This document shows, one piece after another, positions 9,155 through 17,738 of a stretch of 64,000 nt of DNA; positions within the stretch are counted from its first letter, which is position 1; each line of letters begins with the position of its first letter. The translations under genes and the position numbers were made by a program. The stretch spans positions 1 through 64,000 of the forward strand of contig NZ_AORV01000036.1 in the NCBI RefSeq assembly GCF_000350485.1, read 5' to 3'. The notes below the pieces were generated by a model. The model was given only the letters and a program-made list of their open reading frames with translations. It searched no databases and had not been told where the DNA came from. The stretch comes from Ruminiclostridium cellobioparum subsp. termitidis CT1112 (GTDB taxonomy: Bacteria; Bacillota; Clostridia; Acetivibrionales; DSM-1351).

Positions 9155-11509
9155 TTATTTCATTACCACAACTACATGATGCGCAGTGCCTGCTTTGAAT
9201 ACCGGAATTTTTTCAACCTCGGCACCGTCCACAATAATCTTTGAAACTCCACAGCTTACCCTGTTGGGATTTTGTACTTCGATATTGTATATTACTCCCC
9301 TGAATTTTCTTGTTGCCTTAAAGCCCTGCCATTTGGACGGTATGCAGGGGTCAACCACAAGTCTGTCATAACCTGCTCTGATCCCCAGAATATACTGGGA
9401 GGCCGCCACCATGTTCCAGGCTGCGGTGCCCGACAGCCAGGAGTTCCTGCCTACACCGAACTGCGGATGCTCCTTGCCTAAAATATTCTGACAATAAACA
9501 TAAGGTTCAACCTCGTACAGTTCGGCATCGTCATTTCTCTTTCCGGGCAGTATCTGGGAATAATACTCAAAAGCCCTATCCCCATGGCCCAGTATTATTT
9601 CAGCTATCATTACCCATGGGTTTGTGTGCAGGAATATGCCCCCGTTTTCCTTGGCTCCGGGCGGATAGGTGGTCACCCCGCCCTTTGTATCATCATATTC
9701 GGTATAGGAAGGATACATTGCCACAATTCCGAATTTTGAATTTAAATACCTGCCAACCGATTCCATACATTTGCTTGCCTTTTCGGCATCGGCCACCCTG
9801 CCCAGCACCGCCCAGGATTGAGAGTTAATGAATATCTTTCCGAACTTGTTTTCCCTGCTGCCGATGGGCTGTCCGCAGTCGTCGAATGCCCGCTTGTACC
9901 ATTCTCCGTCCCAGCTGCTCTCGTTGATGGCATTTCTCATCTCATCAAACATGCCCTGATACTTTTCGCAGAGCTCCTGCTTTCCAAGATACCCGCACAA
10001 CTCTATCAGCTCTGCTGCCGCCCTGCAGTAAAGCATGGAGGTAAATACACTTTCGGCAATCCCCTTCCCGGTATCCAGATTCAAGGTGTCATTCCAGTCT
10101 GCACGACCGGCAAGTGCAATATTATTCGGCCCCCTGTTATTGTTTGTGAAATTAAGGGCCATATCCAGATGCTCCAGGACGGTGGCCGAAGTAGTTTTGT
10201 CATTGTACAGTACAGACTGGTTCAGGAAACCGAAATCGCCGGTCTCTTTCACATACGCGTTAACTGCCAGAATGAGCCACAGATGGTCATCCGAATACCA
10301 ATCGAACAATTTGACCGGCGCATCGCCCTGTCCGCCCTCTCCTGTCAGCGGGAAGAACAGGTGATATGCCCTGCCGTCGGTGTACTGGCACTGCAAAAGC
10401 TTTGTTATCAGCTCCTTGGCCTCACCTGGAATAGCATGCATCACTCCAAGGGTGTCCTGGGCACTGTCACGTATGCCCATGCCTCTTCCAAGTCCCAATT
10501 GATAAAGAGAAACAAAACGTGACCAGTTAAAAGTGGTCTTACACTGGTATTGGTTCCATATATTGACGAACAAATTCATGTCCTCATCAGGAGTTTCCAC
10601 ACTCAATTTTCCTGTGTAGTTCTTCCAGTAAGCCTTCAGTCTGTCCAGAGCCGCCTTTGAATTTTCAGGCGTTAAATAAGCCCCAATATCGGCTTTTATA
10701 TTTTTCCGGTCCTCTGCAAAGCCCAGAATAAAGACAATTTCCTTCTCCTCTCGGGCCCCAAGGTCAACATCCATGCAAAAAGCGCCCACACCATTCATCC
10801 TGTAGGAAATGGAATTGCTGCAGCCCCCCTGTTCAACAGCCAGGGGATTGCCTTCCGAACGGTACTTTCCCATGAAGGCTTCCAGGTTTGTATCATAACT
10901 GCCCACCTCTTCTGCTGTCGCAAAGAAAGCGGCATTGTCACTGATATAATGCGGATAATATGTAATTATTCCATCTTCAAATCTGCCCTGATTTATCTGC
11001 TGTACCCAGTCCACATTTTGCTGATCCATTATGGCCTGCCAGAAACAGAACTCGGCATAGGCAAAAACCTGTAGTTTTTGAGCTACAGCCCTTGTATTTG
11101 ACACCTTCAAGTGCCATATTTCGAAATCCTTATTATCGGGAACAAAATAAGTAACCTCTCCAACAACTCCCCGGTACTCACCGGCAAGTACCGTATAGCC
11201 CATACCATGGCGGCAGCTGTAGCTGTCCAGCTTCCTTTGCACCGGCTGATAACCCGGATTCCAATATTCACCGGTTTCTTTATCTCTGATATAAATATAT
11301 CTTCCCGGTCTGTCCATTGGAATATTGTTGTACCTGTAACGGGTAACACGGCGGTTTTGAGGATCCTTGTGGAAACTGTACCCTCCTCCCGTATTGGACA
11401 CTATACCGCCGTATGCTCCGCTGCCGATATAGTTTATCCATGGCGTTGGAGTATCCGGTCTGGTAATAACATATTCCTTGTTCTTTCGGTCAAAATAACC
11501 GTACCTCAT
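9155..11509 (-). CDS. Cellobiose phosphorylase (GH94)
   Basis: Phosphorolysis of cellobiose to alpha-glucose-1-phosphate and glucose in the cytoplasm, which saves ATP during growth on cellulose. The protein has 784 residues, close to known cellobiose phosphorylases (~810) and far shorter than cellodextrin phosphorylases (~980). The start YGYFDRKNKEYVITRPDTP, the ITRYRYNNVP-like segment VTRYRYNNIPMDRPGRY and RHGMGYT are typical of cellobiose-specific enzymes. The (alpha/alpha)6 barrel carries GLGRGMGIRDSAQD with the expected catalytic Asp, and NGGIFLHTNPW. I chose ATG 11509 because it follows GGAGG by 5 bases. An upstream in-frame ATG (11542) has no RBS and falls on the operator. Another GH94 disaccharide specificity is possible but less likely. 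The LacI regulator upstream is the likely controller. Confidence 0.88.
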   Translation of the reverse strand: MRYGYFDRKNKEYVITRPDTPTPWINYIGSGAYGGIVSNTGGGYSFHKDPQNRRVTRYRYNNIPMDRPGRYIYIRDKETGEYWNPGYQPVQRKLDSYSCRHGMGYTVLAGEYRGVVGEVTYFVPDNKDFEIWHLKVSNTRAVAQKLQVFAYAEFCFWQAIMDQQNVDWVQQINQGRFEDGIITYYPHYISDNAAFFATAEEVGSYDTNLEAFMGKYRSEGNPLAVEQGGCSNSISYRMNGVGAFCMDVDLGAREEKEIVFILGFAEDRKNIKADIGAYLTPENSKAALDRLKAYWKNYTGKLSVETPDEDMNLFVNIWNQYQCKTTFNWSRFVSLYQLGLGRGMGIRDSAQDTLGVMHAIPGEAKELITKLLQCQYTDGRAYHLFFPLTGEGGQGDAPVKLFDWYSDDHLWLILAVNAYVKETGDFGFLNQSVLYNDKTTSATVLEHLDMALNFTNNNRGPNNIALAGRADWNDTLNLDTGKGIAESVFTSMLYCRAAAELIELCGYLGKQELCEKYQGMFDEMRNAINESSWDGEWYKRAFDDCGQPIGSRENKFGKIFINSQSWAVLGRVADAEKASKCMESVGRYLNSKFGIVAMYPSYTEYDDTKGGVTTYPPGAKENGGIFLHTNPWVMIAEIILGHGDRAFEYYSQILPGKRNDDAELYEVEPYVYCQNILGKEHPQFGVGRNSWLSGTAAWNMVAASQYILGIRAGYDRLVVDPCIPSKWQGFKATRKFRGVIYNIEVQNPNRVSCGVSKIIVDGAEVEKIPVFKAGTAHHVVVVMK

Positions 11510-11527
11510 ATAATCCTCCCAGCAAAA

Positions 11528-11541
11528 TGGGAACGCTCCCA
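11528..11541. promoter_or_regulatory. LacI-type operator of the phosphorylase gene
   Basis: TGGGAACGCTCCCA is an inverted repeat with arms TGGGA/TCCCA, 18 bases upstream of the phosphorylase start. It shares GGGAACG-x-TCCC with the site in front of the neighbouring lacI gene, as expected of one regulator binding both. Confidence 0.7.
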
Positions 11542-11639
11542 TTTTTATTAAAAAAATATATTTTCCTTATAGAGGGAATCCCCTCAAAAATCACCATTTA
11601 AAGGGTTTATAAAGAATTTAAGAATATAATAAAATATAC

Positions 11640-12653
11640 TCATATGACTTCTATGCAGGAGGTTCCTTCATAAATTTCGGTATCAAAGGATATCACTCTG
11701 GGTTTTGTATTTCTATTGTCTATATTGTCAATTATCAGCTTGATTGCCGCCTCGGCAACCTTCTCCATGGGCTGCTTCATGGAGGTCAGCCGTATGCAGG
11801 AGGGAATAAAACGCAGCAGCTCATAAATGTTGTCAAAGCCCACAACCGACAGGTCCCGGGGTATGTTTACACCCAATTCCATGGCTCTCTGTACGGCTTC
11901 ATATCCTTGAAGGTCATTAAAGGTAAACAGAGCCGTCGGCGGCTCGGCCAGTGACATAAGCCTTTCCACGGCTGCCGCACCGCTGCTGTCTCCCGCATCC
12001 GTATATATGACATAATCCTTGTTATATTTGATACCCGACGAATTAATTGCTTCAATATATCCGTTCATTCTGTCCGAGGCAGCCCTGTGATTCAGGTTTC
12101 CTGTAATGTGGGCTATCTTGCTGTGTCCCAAACCGATTAAAAAATTAACTGCACTCTTTGCGCCGGAAAAATTGTCTATGATGATATTATTGACTTTCAG
12201 GTCATTAAAATGGTTCTCGATCAGTACCAGCGGAAAATTGATATTTATTATTTTCTGAACCAGCTCTTTATCTCTTGTGTCGCTTCCGAACAATATGAGG
12301 CCATCGGCCGCACCTCCGGTAAAATACTGTACATACCGCGCTTTCGAATTAAAATCATCGTTGGAACTGCTGAAAACTATATTGTAATTGTACCGGGAGG
12401 CAAAATCCTCCAACAGATTGGCCAGTTTCAAATACACAGAGGTATTGAATTCGTTGTATATCACACCGATAACCCCGGCTTTTCTTGACACAAGGCTCCT
12501 GGCCGCCTGGTTCGGAATGTAATTCAGCTTTTCGATTGCCTCAAGTATTCTGATACGGGTATCTTCCCTCACTCCGGGCTGGTTATTGATCACTCTTGAT
12601 ACAGTTGTTTTGGATACGCCTGCGATTCTCGCTATATCAAATATATTTATCAA
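11640..12653 (-). CDS. LacI family transcriptional regulator
   Basis: A sugar-responsive repressor of 337 residues. The N-terminal HTH (NIFDIARIAGVSKTTVSRVI, residues 2-21) and hinge helix (NYIPNQAARSL, ~48-58) are canonical. The remaining part is a periplasmic-binding-protein-like effector domain (AGVIGVIYNEF; VVGFDNI at ~270). The start is TTG at 12653, 5 bases after GGAGG. It lies just upstream of the cellobiose phosphorylase in the same orientation, with about 130 bases between the genes. Matching palindromes in front of both genes suggest autoregulation plus control of the phosphorylase. The ligand is probably a glucan-derived disaccharide; this is inferred from the neighbour. Confidence 0.92.
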   Translation of the reverse strand: MINIFDIARIAGVSKTTVSRVINNQPGVREDTRIRILEAIEKLNYIPNQAARSLVSRKAGVIGVIYNEFNTSVYLKLANLLEDFASRYNYNIVFSSSNDDFNSKARYVQYFTGGAADGLILFGSDTRDKELVQKIININFPLVLIENHFNDLKVNNIIIDNFSGAKSAVNFLIGLGHSKIAHITGNLNHRAASDRMNGYIEAINSSGIKYNKDYVIYTDAGDSSGAAAVERLMSLAEPPTALFTFNDLQGYEAVQRAMELGVNIPRDLSVVGFDNIYELLRFIPSCIRLTSMKQPMEKVAEAAIKLIIDNIDNRNTKPRVISFDTEIYEGTSCIEVI

Positions 12654-12668
12654 TTCTGCCTCCTGACA

Positions 12669-12680
12669 GGGAACGTTCCC
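12669..12680. promoter_or_regulatory. LacI-type operator of the lacI gene
   Basis: GGGAACGTTCCC is a perfect 12-base palindrome directly upstream of the lacI ribosome binding site. It is nearly identical to the operator before the phosphorylase gene. Confidence 0.7.
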
Positions 12681-12743
12681 AATTTTAAATAATTATATAT
12701 CAATTCTTATTATAAAACAAGTCTGCGGCAGGGAAACCGATTT

Positions 12744-13541
12744 CTAAGCCCTGTTCTGTCTGACCAGTTCATATATCATTATTGATGCGGCAACCGAAGC
12801 ATTCAGTGACTCTGCTTTTCCAGGCATGGGTATTCTTACGAGTTTATCGGATAATGCAGCAGTTTCCTCACTTATTCCATTTGCTTCATTCCCCACTATA
12901 ATTGCACTTTTACAGGTCAAATCCTCATCATAGTAATTGTTTTGCCCGTGCAGATGGGATGCAATGACTTTGTAGCCGCTGCTCTTCAGCAATTGAATTG
13001 TATTTATAATGTCCAAATCCTCGATTATTGGGAGATGAAAAACCGATCCCATGGTGGAGCGCAGTACTTTTGGCGAATAGACATCAACACAGCCCCTGGT
13101 CATCAATACGGCTGAGACCCCGGCCGCATCGGCTGTTCTGATAATGGTTCCCACATTGCCCGGGTCCTGGAGGCTGTCCAGCACCACCACTGATTTTCCT
13201 TGGCGCAATGCCTCACCAATTCCAGCCGTCCGTTTTTTCAAAACCGCAAGGACGCCCTGCGGAGACTGTGTATCGGATATCTCCTTAAAAAGTTTGTCCG
13301 GTACATTATAAATATCGGAACACACTTCGGAGAGTTTTGAAATGAGCAGTTCTCCGCCGTTAAGACTTTCCAGCCTGTCCGATATGACAGCCTTTATTAT
13401 CACCTGCCCGTTGTCAACGGCATCGCTGACAAATCTGATACCTTCTACGAAATACATCTCATGGGAATCCCTGTGCTTTTTCTGATGTAAAGCCTTAATC
13501 TCCTTTATTGTACTGTTCTGACTGCTTTGTATATAGTTCAC
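12744..13541 (-). CDS. TrmH/SpoU-family RNA 2'-O-methyltransferase
   Basis: An AdoMet-dependent ribose 2'-O-methyltransferase of the SPOUT class, probably acting on rRNA or tRNA. The 265-residue protein has an N-terminal substrate-binding domain (~1-95; LHQKKHRDSHEMYFVEGIR) and a SPOUT domain with the three motifs: NVGTIIRTADAAG (motif 1), IIVGNEANGIS (motif 2) and IPMPGKAESLNASVAASI (motif 3), which together form the trefoil knot. GTG 13541 is preferred over the TTG two codons earlier, because it is 8 bases from GGAGG rather than 2. The target nucleotide cannot be told from sequence. In many clostridia a homologue lies next to pheST, as it nearly does here. Confidence 0.9.
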   Translation of the reverse strand: MNYIQSSQNSTIKEIKALHQKKHRDSHEMYFVEGIRFVSDAVDNGQVIIKAVISDRLESLNGGELLISKLSEVCSDIYNVPDKLFKEISDTQSPQGVLAVLKKRTAGIGEALRQGKSVVVLDSLQDPGNVGTIIRTADAAGVSAVLMTRGCVDVYSPKVLRSTMGSVFHLPIIEDLDIINTIQLLKSSGYKVIASHLHGQNNYYDEDLTCKSAIIVGNEANGISEETAALSDKLVRIPMPGKAESLNASVAASIMIYELVRQNRA

Positions 13542-13578
13542 TGCCAAGTCCTCCGCCGGTGAAAATTAGTATATGCCG

Positions 13579-13833
13579 CTATTTGGATTTATTATAAAAT
13601 TCCTTCAGTTCTCCTTTAACCTCTTCCGGAAGTTTGTGCCATCTGATCCCCCGTATTGCTCCCTCCAGGCCGTAAAGCCTGTTGATGCAGGCAGAATCGT
13701 CTATACTTTTTATTCTCAGCCAGGCCTGTCTGCTGCCCATAATGGACAGTTGTTCAAAAGTTGTTATTCCCACTTCATTAAGCTGCCGTTCTATTTCCTT
13801 GCCGATGTTAGGCAGTTTTTCCAATTCCCCCAA
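13579..13833 (-). CDS. TfoX C-terminal domain protein
   Basis: A small protein (84 residues) consisting only of the C-terminal domain of TfoX/Sxy. It carries a helix-hairpin-helix-like LPNIGKEIERQLNEVGI and the family end GLEGAIRGIRWHKLPEEVK. TfoX/Sxy is a competence regulator in Gammaproteobacteria. Stand-alone copies of this domain are common in Firmicutes and have no established function. The start is TTG 13833 after GGAGG. It lies between a flavodoxin-fold oxidoreductase and an RNA methyltransferase on the same strand. Confidence 0.85.
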   Translation of the reverse strand: MGELEKLPNIGKEIERQLNEVGITTFEQLSIMGSRQAWLRIKSIDDSACINRLYGLEGAIRGIRWHKLPEEVKGELKEFYNKSK

Positions 13834-13861
13834 AATAATCCCTCCGTAAATCTGATATTAA

Positions 13862-14659
13862 CTATTTTTTGTACGTAATTGTAACAAATTTTGAAGCCAA
13901 GACACCTATTGAAAAAAAGACACTTCCAAACGCTCTTTTAAATGCCGGGACCTTTATCGAAGGATCATAGGTGCTTTTTACCCTGATCTTATCAGTCCAG
14001 TATGCACCGTCTTCGGTTTCATATTCTGTTCCTTCGGCATAACCCCTGCTCATTCCCCGGAATAAATTGTAAACCAACAGGATACCAAATGACGGAGCAT
14101 GGAGCTTCTTAGATGCCACGTCCCTGTGAAACCTGGCAGTAACCCTTTTGCATTTTGCCACGGTCTTTTCTTTGGGCTTGTACGCATTCCAGCTGTAAGA
14201 CAAAACCGGTAATTTGTAACACCTGTTAAATCCAATTCCGCTCAGAGTTCCCGCCACATAATCAACAGCATCTTTTGCGCCCACACCTCCTGTAGTGGAG
14301 ACCACCAAAGCCTTGTTCCTGAAAAAGTGAGGCCTGTGAAGCATGAAACACATGTGGTCAATAAAATTTTTCGCCAGGGCCGGCGGCTGCATGTTAAAAG
14401 TGCTGAATGCAAAAATAATACCGTCGCTTTGTTCGATCTTATCCATCATGCTTTGCATTATGCAGTTGTGGGGACAGAGCTTATGCCCCTTCCTGAAGCA
14501 GATGCTGCAGCCTGTACAATATGGGAGTTCCAAATCTTTTAAATGAATTTCTTCAAAAACAGACTCGGGAGACAACCTGAGAATTTCAGCCTGGATAATT
14601 TCCACCAACCTCCATGTATTGCCTTTGTGGGGACTGCCATTAATAATAGTGTATTTCAT
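13862..14659 (-). CDS. Flavodoxin-fold NAD(P)H-dependent oxidoreductase
   Basis: A 265-residue protein whose first ~170 residues are an FMN-reductase/flavodoxin-like fold: the phosphate-binding loop NGSPHKGNTW (residues ~7-16), then IIFAFSTFNMQPPALAKNFIDH and ALVVSTTGGVGAKD. A cysteine-rich CTGCSICFRKGHKLCPHNC segment (~48-66) between strands 2 and 3 is common in anaerobe members and may bind an Fe-S centre; this is inference. The last ~90 residues end in a hydrophobic stretch (FGSVFFSIGVLASKFVTI), perhaps a membrane anchor. ATG 14659 follows GGAGG. The substrate is unknown. Confidence 0.85.
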   Translation of the reverse strand: MKYTIINGSPHKGNTWRLVEIIQAEILRLSPESVFEEIHLKDLELPYCTGCSICFRKGHKLCPHNCIMQSMMDKIEQSDGIIFAFSTFNMQPPALAKNFIDHMCFMLHRPHFFRNKALVVSTTGGVGAKDAVDYVAGTLSGIGFNRCYKLPVLSYSWNAYKPKEKTVAKCKRVTARFHRDVASKKLHAPSFGILLVYNLFRGMSRGYAEGTEYETEDGAYWTDKIRVKSTYDPSIKVPAFKRAFGSVFFSIGVLASKFVTITYKK

Positions 14660-14809
14660 TATTGAAATTCCTCCCTTAACTTCCCTGGCAGTTTACCCAG
14701 GACTGTCAAATATGAATGATCTATCATTGCCTTTAAAGCATCTCCGAAATTTTGCCGTTCAGGTGCACCGTGTTAAAATGCGGCTGCTGTACAGGAGGAC
14801 AATGATATC

Positions 14810-15526
14810 CTATAATTTGTTCCGTAGAAAATTTAAAACACTTTCGGCACATTTGTCCGCTTCGAAAAAATTCTTCCTCTCACTTATGTTTCCCAGATAG
14901 TGAGCATCTGAGGAATATATTTTCCTGATATTTTTCAGCCGGGAATGCTTTTCTGTCAATATCAATTCCTTTGCCCTGTCGCTTATCTCGACGCAGCTTA
15001 TATCTATGTCCTCCGGCATGACACCGAAGCTTGACAGCAGCGAGTTGGCCTGTCTGTCAATATGGGCCGGGATTGCCAGCCCCTTCAATCTCCTGACCAC
15101 CACATCAAAAACTTCATTTATTGAAATAGCTGCTGAAGTCAGCAGCAGCTTGTCCTCTTTATATAATACCTCATCTTTATGATTTAAAACCAGCTGATTT
15201 CCAAAAACAGCTTCGTTATTGCTGATTTCCGGAAGCCGTGAATAAACCAGGTCCTGCATTTCCAATGCCCTGTCCATATCAGGAAACAGGCATAACACAT
15301 GTATTTCTTCGGCTGTTTCCACTTCCATTCCTGGTATGACAAGCAATTGTGTGTTTTCAGCACAGGTCAGACAGGCCCGGACATTCCGGCAGGAATTATG
15401 GTCGGTTACTGCGATAACATCCAGGCCCTTTAATATACTCATATTAACTATGTTGTTGGGTGTCATGTCGTCATCAGCACAGGGGGATAGTGCAGTATGT
15501 ATATGAAGATCATATGCAAGTTTCAA
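14810..15526 (-). CDS. PHP-domain metal-dependent hydrolase
   Basis: The polymerase-and-histidinol-phosphatase fold is shown by DLHIHTALSPCADDD at the N-terminus (first metal motif H-x-H) and VIAVTDHNSCRNV (second motif). Later come PGMEVETAEEIHVLCLF, AIPAHIDR and SSDAHYLGN, which supply further metal ligands. TTG 15526 is chosen because it lies 5 bases after GGAGG and gives the short KLAYDLHIH start typical of the family (238 residues). It is the last gene of the hydrogenase-like/DRTGG cluster, 37 bases after a DRTGG gene. Such PHP proteins often accompany sensory [FeFe]-hydrogenase homologues. A phosphoesterase role is likely; the substrate is unknown. Confidence 0.85.
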   Translation of the reverse strand: MKLAYDLHIHTALSPCADDDMTPNNIVNMSILKGLDVIAVTDHNSCRNVRACLTCAENTQLLVIPGMEVETAEEIHVLCLFPDMDRALEMQDLVYSRLPEISNNEAVFGNQLVLNHKDEVLYKEDKLLLTSAAISINEVFDVVVRRLKGLAIPAHIDRQANSLLSSFGVMPEDIDISCVEISDRAKELILTEKHSRLKNIRKIYSSDAHYLGNISERKNFFEADKCAESVLNFLRNKL

Positions 15527-15563
15527 AATAACCTCCATGAGCCGCAACAGCGGCCACAAACAG

Positions 15564-15905
15564 TTATGAAAGCAGCTTTGAATCTATGATTCTCCTGCTT
15601 ATTTCAAAGGAATTCAACTGTGTTCCGATAATGATTATTCCATTTTCATTTGCCTTTTTCAGTGTCAGCTCCTCGGCCTTGATTGCTTCAGGAATTATTA
15701 CACAGGCGACCTCGGTCATTAAAGCCACCGCAGGTACGTTTACATTTGTAAGAACGGTTATCCATGCATCACCTTTTTGTGCATGGGACATCACCCAGCT
15801 GAGCAGATCGCAAATATACACGTTTTGAACTTTTACGGATAAATCCGGTATTTTGTTGGTCAACAGTTCTCCTGAAATTATTTGCATCAATTCTTTAATG
15901 TACAT
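15564..15905 (-). CDS. DRTGG-domain protein (first copy)
   Basis: A 113-residue stand-alone DRTGG-type domain. This fold is also found between the CBS and DHH domains in some pyrophosphatases and in phosphotransacetylase N-termini, and is thought to bind a ligand. A hydrophobic core pattern (VQNVYICDLLSWVMSHAQKGDAWIT ... GIIIIGTQLNSFEISRRI, read in parts) is visible. The start ATG 15905 is only 2 bases after the stop of the hydrogenase-like gene, so the two are translationally coupled. A second, related DRTGG gene opens the cluster at 18095. The copies probably serve as regulatory subunits; this is inferred. Confidence 0.8.
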   Translation of the reverse strand: MYIKELMQIISGELLTNKIPDLSVKVQNVYICDLLSWVMSHAQKGDAWITVLTNVNVPAVALMTEVACVIIPEAIKAEELTLKKANENGIIIIGTQLNSFEISRRIIDSKLLS

Positions 15906-15907
15906 TT

Positions 15908-17224
15908 TTATTCTCCATTTGGATCGTTATCCATTACCGGAGGCACCTTTCCTCCCAGATCTACCATTTCCTCAGCCAGATCACGGATTCTTTGCCTTAG
16001 CTTGAAAATACAGTCGGTTTCATTGGCAATCTCTCTTACGATATCCTCGGCCAGGGCTCTGCAGTTTGGCGCTCCGCAGGCACCGCAGTCCAGACCGGGC
16101 AGTCCGTCACATATTCTCTCCAGCTTTTCAAGTTTTTCCATGGCTTTCAATATATCATCATCCAGCTTCATAACGGGTTTGTATTCCACATTTGAAGTCC
16201 ATACCAGTTCCTCAAAGCTTTTGGGAGCCATTTTTTCGGTACAACCGGCAGGAGCCTCAAGAATATGCTTTTTCAGTGTTGTTTTTGCAACAAAAACATT
16301 TTCAACCGTCAGCGGACCTCCGAGACATCCTCCCGAGCAGGACAGAGCCTCAACAAAATCAACGTCTGAAAGCCTGTCACCTTCTATCTCATCAAATATC
16401 TTTATAACGTTATGTATACCATCGACAGCCAGAACATTTTCAGTCCCCAGCGCTCCGCTTTCCCCTCCGGAATTGGCCCAGTCTATTCCTTCAAAACCCG
16501 CCTCGGAGTATTTAGAGCCATTATGTGGGTTATTCAGTGCCGACAGAACCTTCAGATAGATATCCTTTATTGAAATGACACCGTCCACATAGGACTTTTG
16601 CTTTTCATAGGGGGATTTTACGCTGGTTACCTTTGCAGGACATGGAGAAATAAAAAATACGCCGATTTCCTCGGCAGGAATGTTCCGTGACTCCTGCAGC
16701 TGGGTTTTGACAATTTTTGCCGCCACCTCCATTGGTGACTCCAGCTTGACGATGTTATCAATCAGGCTTGGAAATCTAACCTGAATCAACCTGACAACTC
16801 CTGGACAGGCCGAAGATATCATGGGCTTCTTGACCAGTGAGTTTGTGAGCAGCTGTCTGGTGGCCTCGCTGACTATTTCGGCAGCCCGGGCAACCTCGAA
16901 AACATGGTCAAAGCCCACATCTCTCAATGCGTTCAAAATATTATCCCGGGAATACTTCTTTTCAAACTGCCCGTAAAAAGAGGGTGCCGGAATAGCTGCC
17001 TTGTACCTGTAATCATTTATTATTTCAGGACTGTCGCTGATTGCGGTCTTTGCATGATAGGGACAAACACGTATACACTCGCCGCAATCAATACAGCGTT
17101 CCTTAATAATACGTGCCTTGCCTTTTCTCACACGGATTGCTTCGGTAGGACACCTTTTTATACAGTTGGTGCAGCCCCTGCACTTATCCTTGTCCAGATT
17201 GACAGAATGGAAGTACTCGTTCAT
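15908..17224 (-). CDS. Sensory-type [FeFe]-hydrogenase-like iron-sulfur protein
   Basis: A soluble 438-residue protein. Two [4Fe-4S] ferredoxin motifs lie at the N-terminus (CRGCTNCIKRCP and CIDCGECIRVCP, ~15-54). An H-cluster domain follows at ~75-340. Its three signatures are modified: SSACP (C140) replaces TSCCP, SPCPAK (C195) replaces MPCxxK, and LSCSGGC supplies C296 and C300. So the four cluster ligands are present, but the proton-transfer cysteine before C140 is Ala139. A C-terminal four-cysteine Fe-S motif, CDGLPGLDCGACGAPNC (372-388), completes it. These are traits of the putatively sensory groups C/D of [FeFe]-hydrogenases rather than a high-turnover enzyme. ATG 17224 is 7 bases after GGAGG; an upstream in-frame codon at 17272 has no RBS. 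Confidence 0.87.
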   Translation of the reverse strand: MNEYFHSVNLDKDKCRGCTNCIKRCPTEAIRVRKGKARIIKERCIDCGECIRVCPYHAKTAISDSPEIINDYRYKAAIPAPSFYGQFEKKYSRDNILNALRDVGFDHVFEVARAAEIVSEATRQLLTNSLVKKPMISSACPGVVRLIQVRFPSLIDNIVKLESPMEVAAKIVKTQLQESRNIPAEEIGVFFISPCPAKVTSVKSPYEKQKSYVDGVISIKDIYLKVLSALNNPHNGSKYSEAGFEGIDWANSGGESGALGTENVLAVDGIHNVIKIFDEIEGDRLSDVDFVEALSCSGGCLGGPLTVENVFVAKTTLKKHILEAPAGCTEKMAPKSFEELVWTSNVEYKPVMKLDDDILKAMEKLEKLERICDGLPGLDCGACGAPNCRALAEDIVREIANETDCIFKLRQRIRDLAEEMVDLGGKVPPVMDNDPNGE

Positions 17225-17247
17225 AATATGTCCTCCAAACCTATTAC

Positions 17248-17309
17248 AATATTCTGTATGTTCAGGGTGCATCCTTCGGGCGAATCATGCACCCAATATG
17301 CAGAATATT
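17248..17309. repeat. Two-tier inverted repeat between the RsbW-like and hydrogenase-like genes
   Basis: The outer arms AATATTCTG (17248-17256) and CAGAATATT (17301-17309) enclose the inner arms GGGTGCAT (17265-17272) and ATGCACCC (17287-17294). The transcript would fold into a long interrupted hairpin just before the RBS of the hydrogenase-like gene. There is no T-run, so it is not a standard terminator. mRNA processing, attenuation or stabilisation are possible. Confidence 0.7.
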
Positions 17310-17312
17310 ATA

Positions 17313-17735
17313 CTAGATAAAATAAACAGTTATAGTTACCTTTGTCCCTATACCCACCTCAGTATTTATATCCAGCTTGTCAGCATATTTTTTCATATTT
17401 GGGAGCCCCATTCCCGCTCCAAATCCCATTTCCCTGATGTTGTCGGATGCGGTTGAATAACCTTCGGTCATTGCAAGCTCCAAATCAGGAATTCCGGGAC
17501 CGTTGTCAATAATTGCTATGACCACCCTGTCCAGGCATATTTCCACATCAGCCGTCCCGCCGTTTGCATGGATTACAGCATTTATTTCAGCTTCATACAT
17601 GGCAATAGCCGCCTTTTTTATCTTGTCGGCCGCAATGCCTATCTGGGCAAGCTTTTTCTTAACATTGCTCGAAGCCTCGCCCGCAGCTACAAAGTCATTG
17701 GCAGGAATATCGTACTTAAGCTTTATGGTGCTCAT
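17313..17735 (-). CDS. RsbW-like anti-sigma/serine kinase ATPase
   Basis: A GHKL (HATPase_c) domain protein of 140 residues with the Bergerat ATP-binding fold: N-box AMYEAEINAVIHANG (~48-62), G1 box IDNGPGIPD (~76-84) and G2 box GFGAGMGLPNMKKYAD. It resembles the anti-sigma factor kinases RsbW and SpoIIAB but has no sigma factor or anti-anti-sigma neighbour here. It lies 3 bases after the DRTGG gene at 17739 and upstream of the hydrogenase-like gene. This fits a signalling module in which redox or H2 status affects a phosphorylation switch; this is inferred from context. ATG 17735 follows GGAGG. Confidence 0.88.
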   Translation of the reverse strand: MSTIKLKYDIPANDFVAAGEASSNVKKKLAQIGIAADKIKKAAIAMYEAEINAVIHANGGTADVEICLDRVVIAIIDNGPGIPDLELAMTEGYSTASDNIREMGFGAGMGLPNMKKYADKLDINTEVGIGTKVTITVYFI

Positions 17736-17738
17736 TTC

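Noticed and set aside
9818-10522. Plus-strand ORF of 234 codons within the cellobiose phosphorylase gene
   Set aside because: It is an antisense shadow of a clear GH94 gene, with no RBS and no recognisable product.
15908-17224. Reading the H-cluster protein as a catalytic (group A) hydrogenase
   Set aside because: The proton-transfer cysteine is replaced by Ala and the L1-L3 motifs are changed; the neighbours are regulatory, not electron-transfer, genes.
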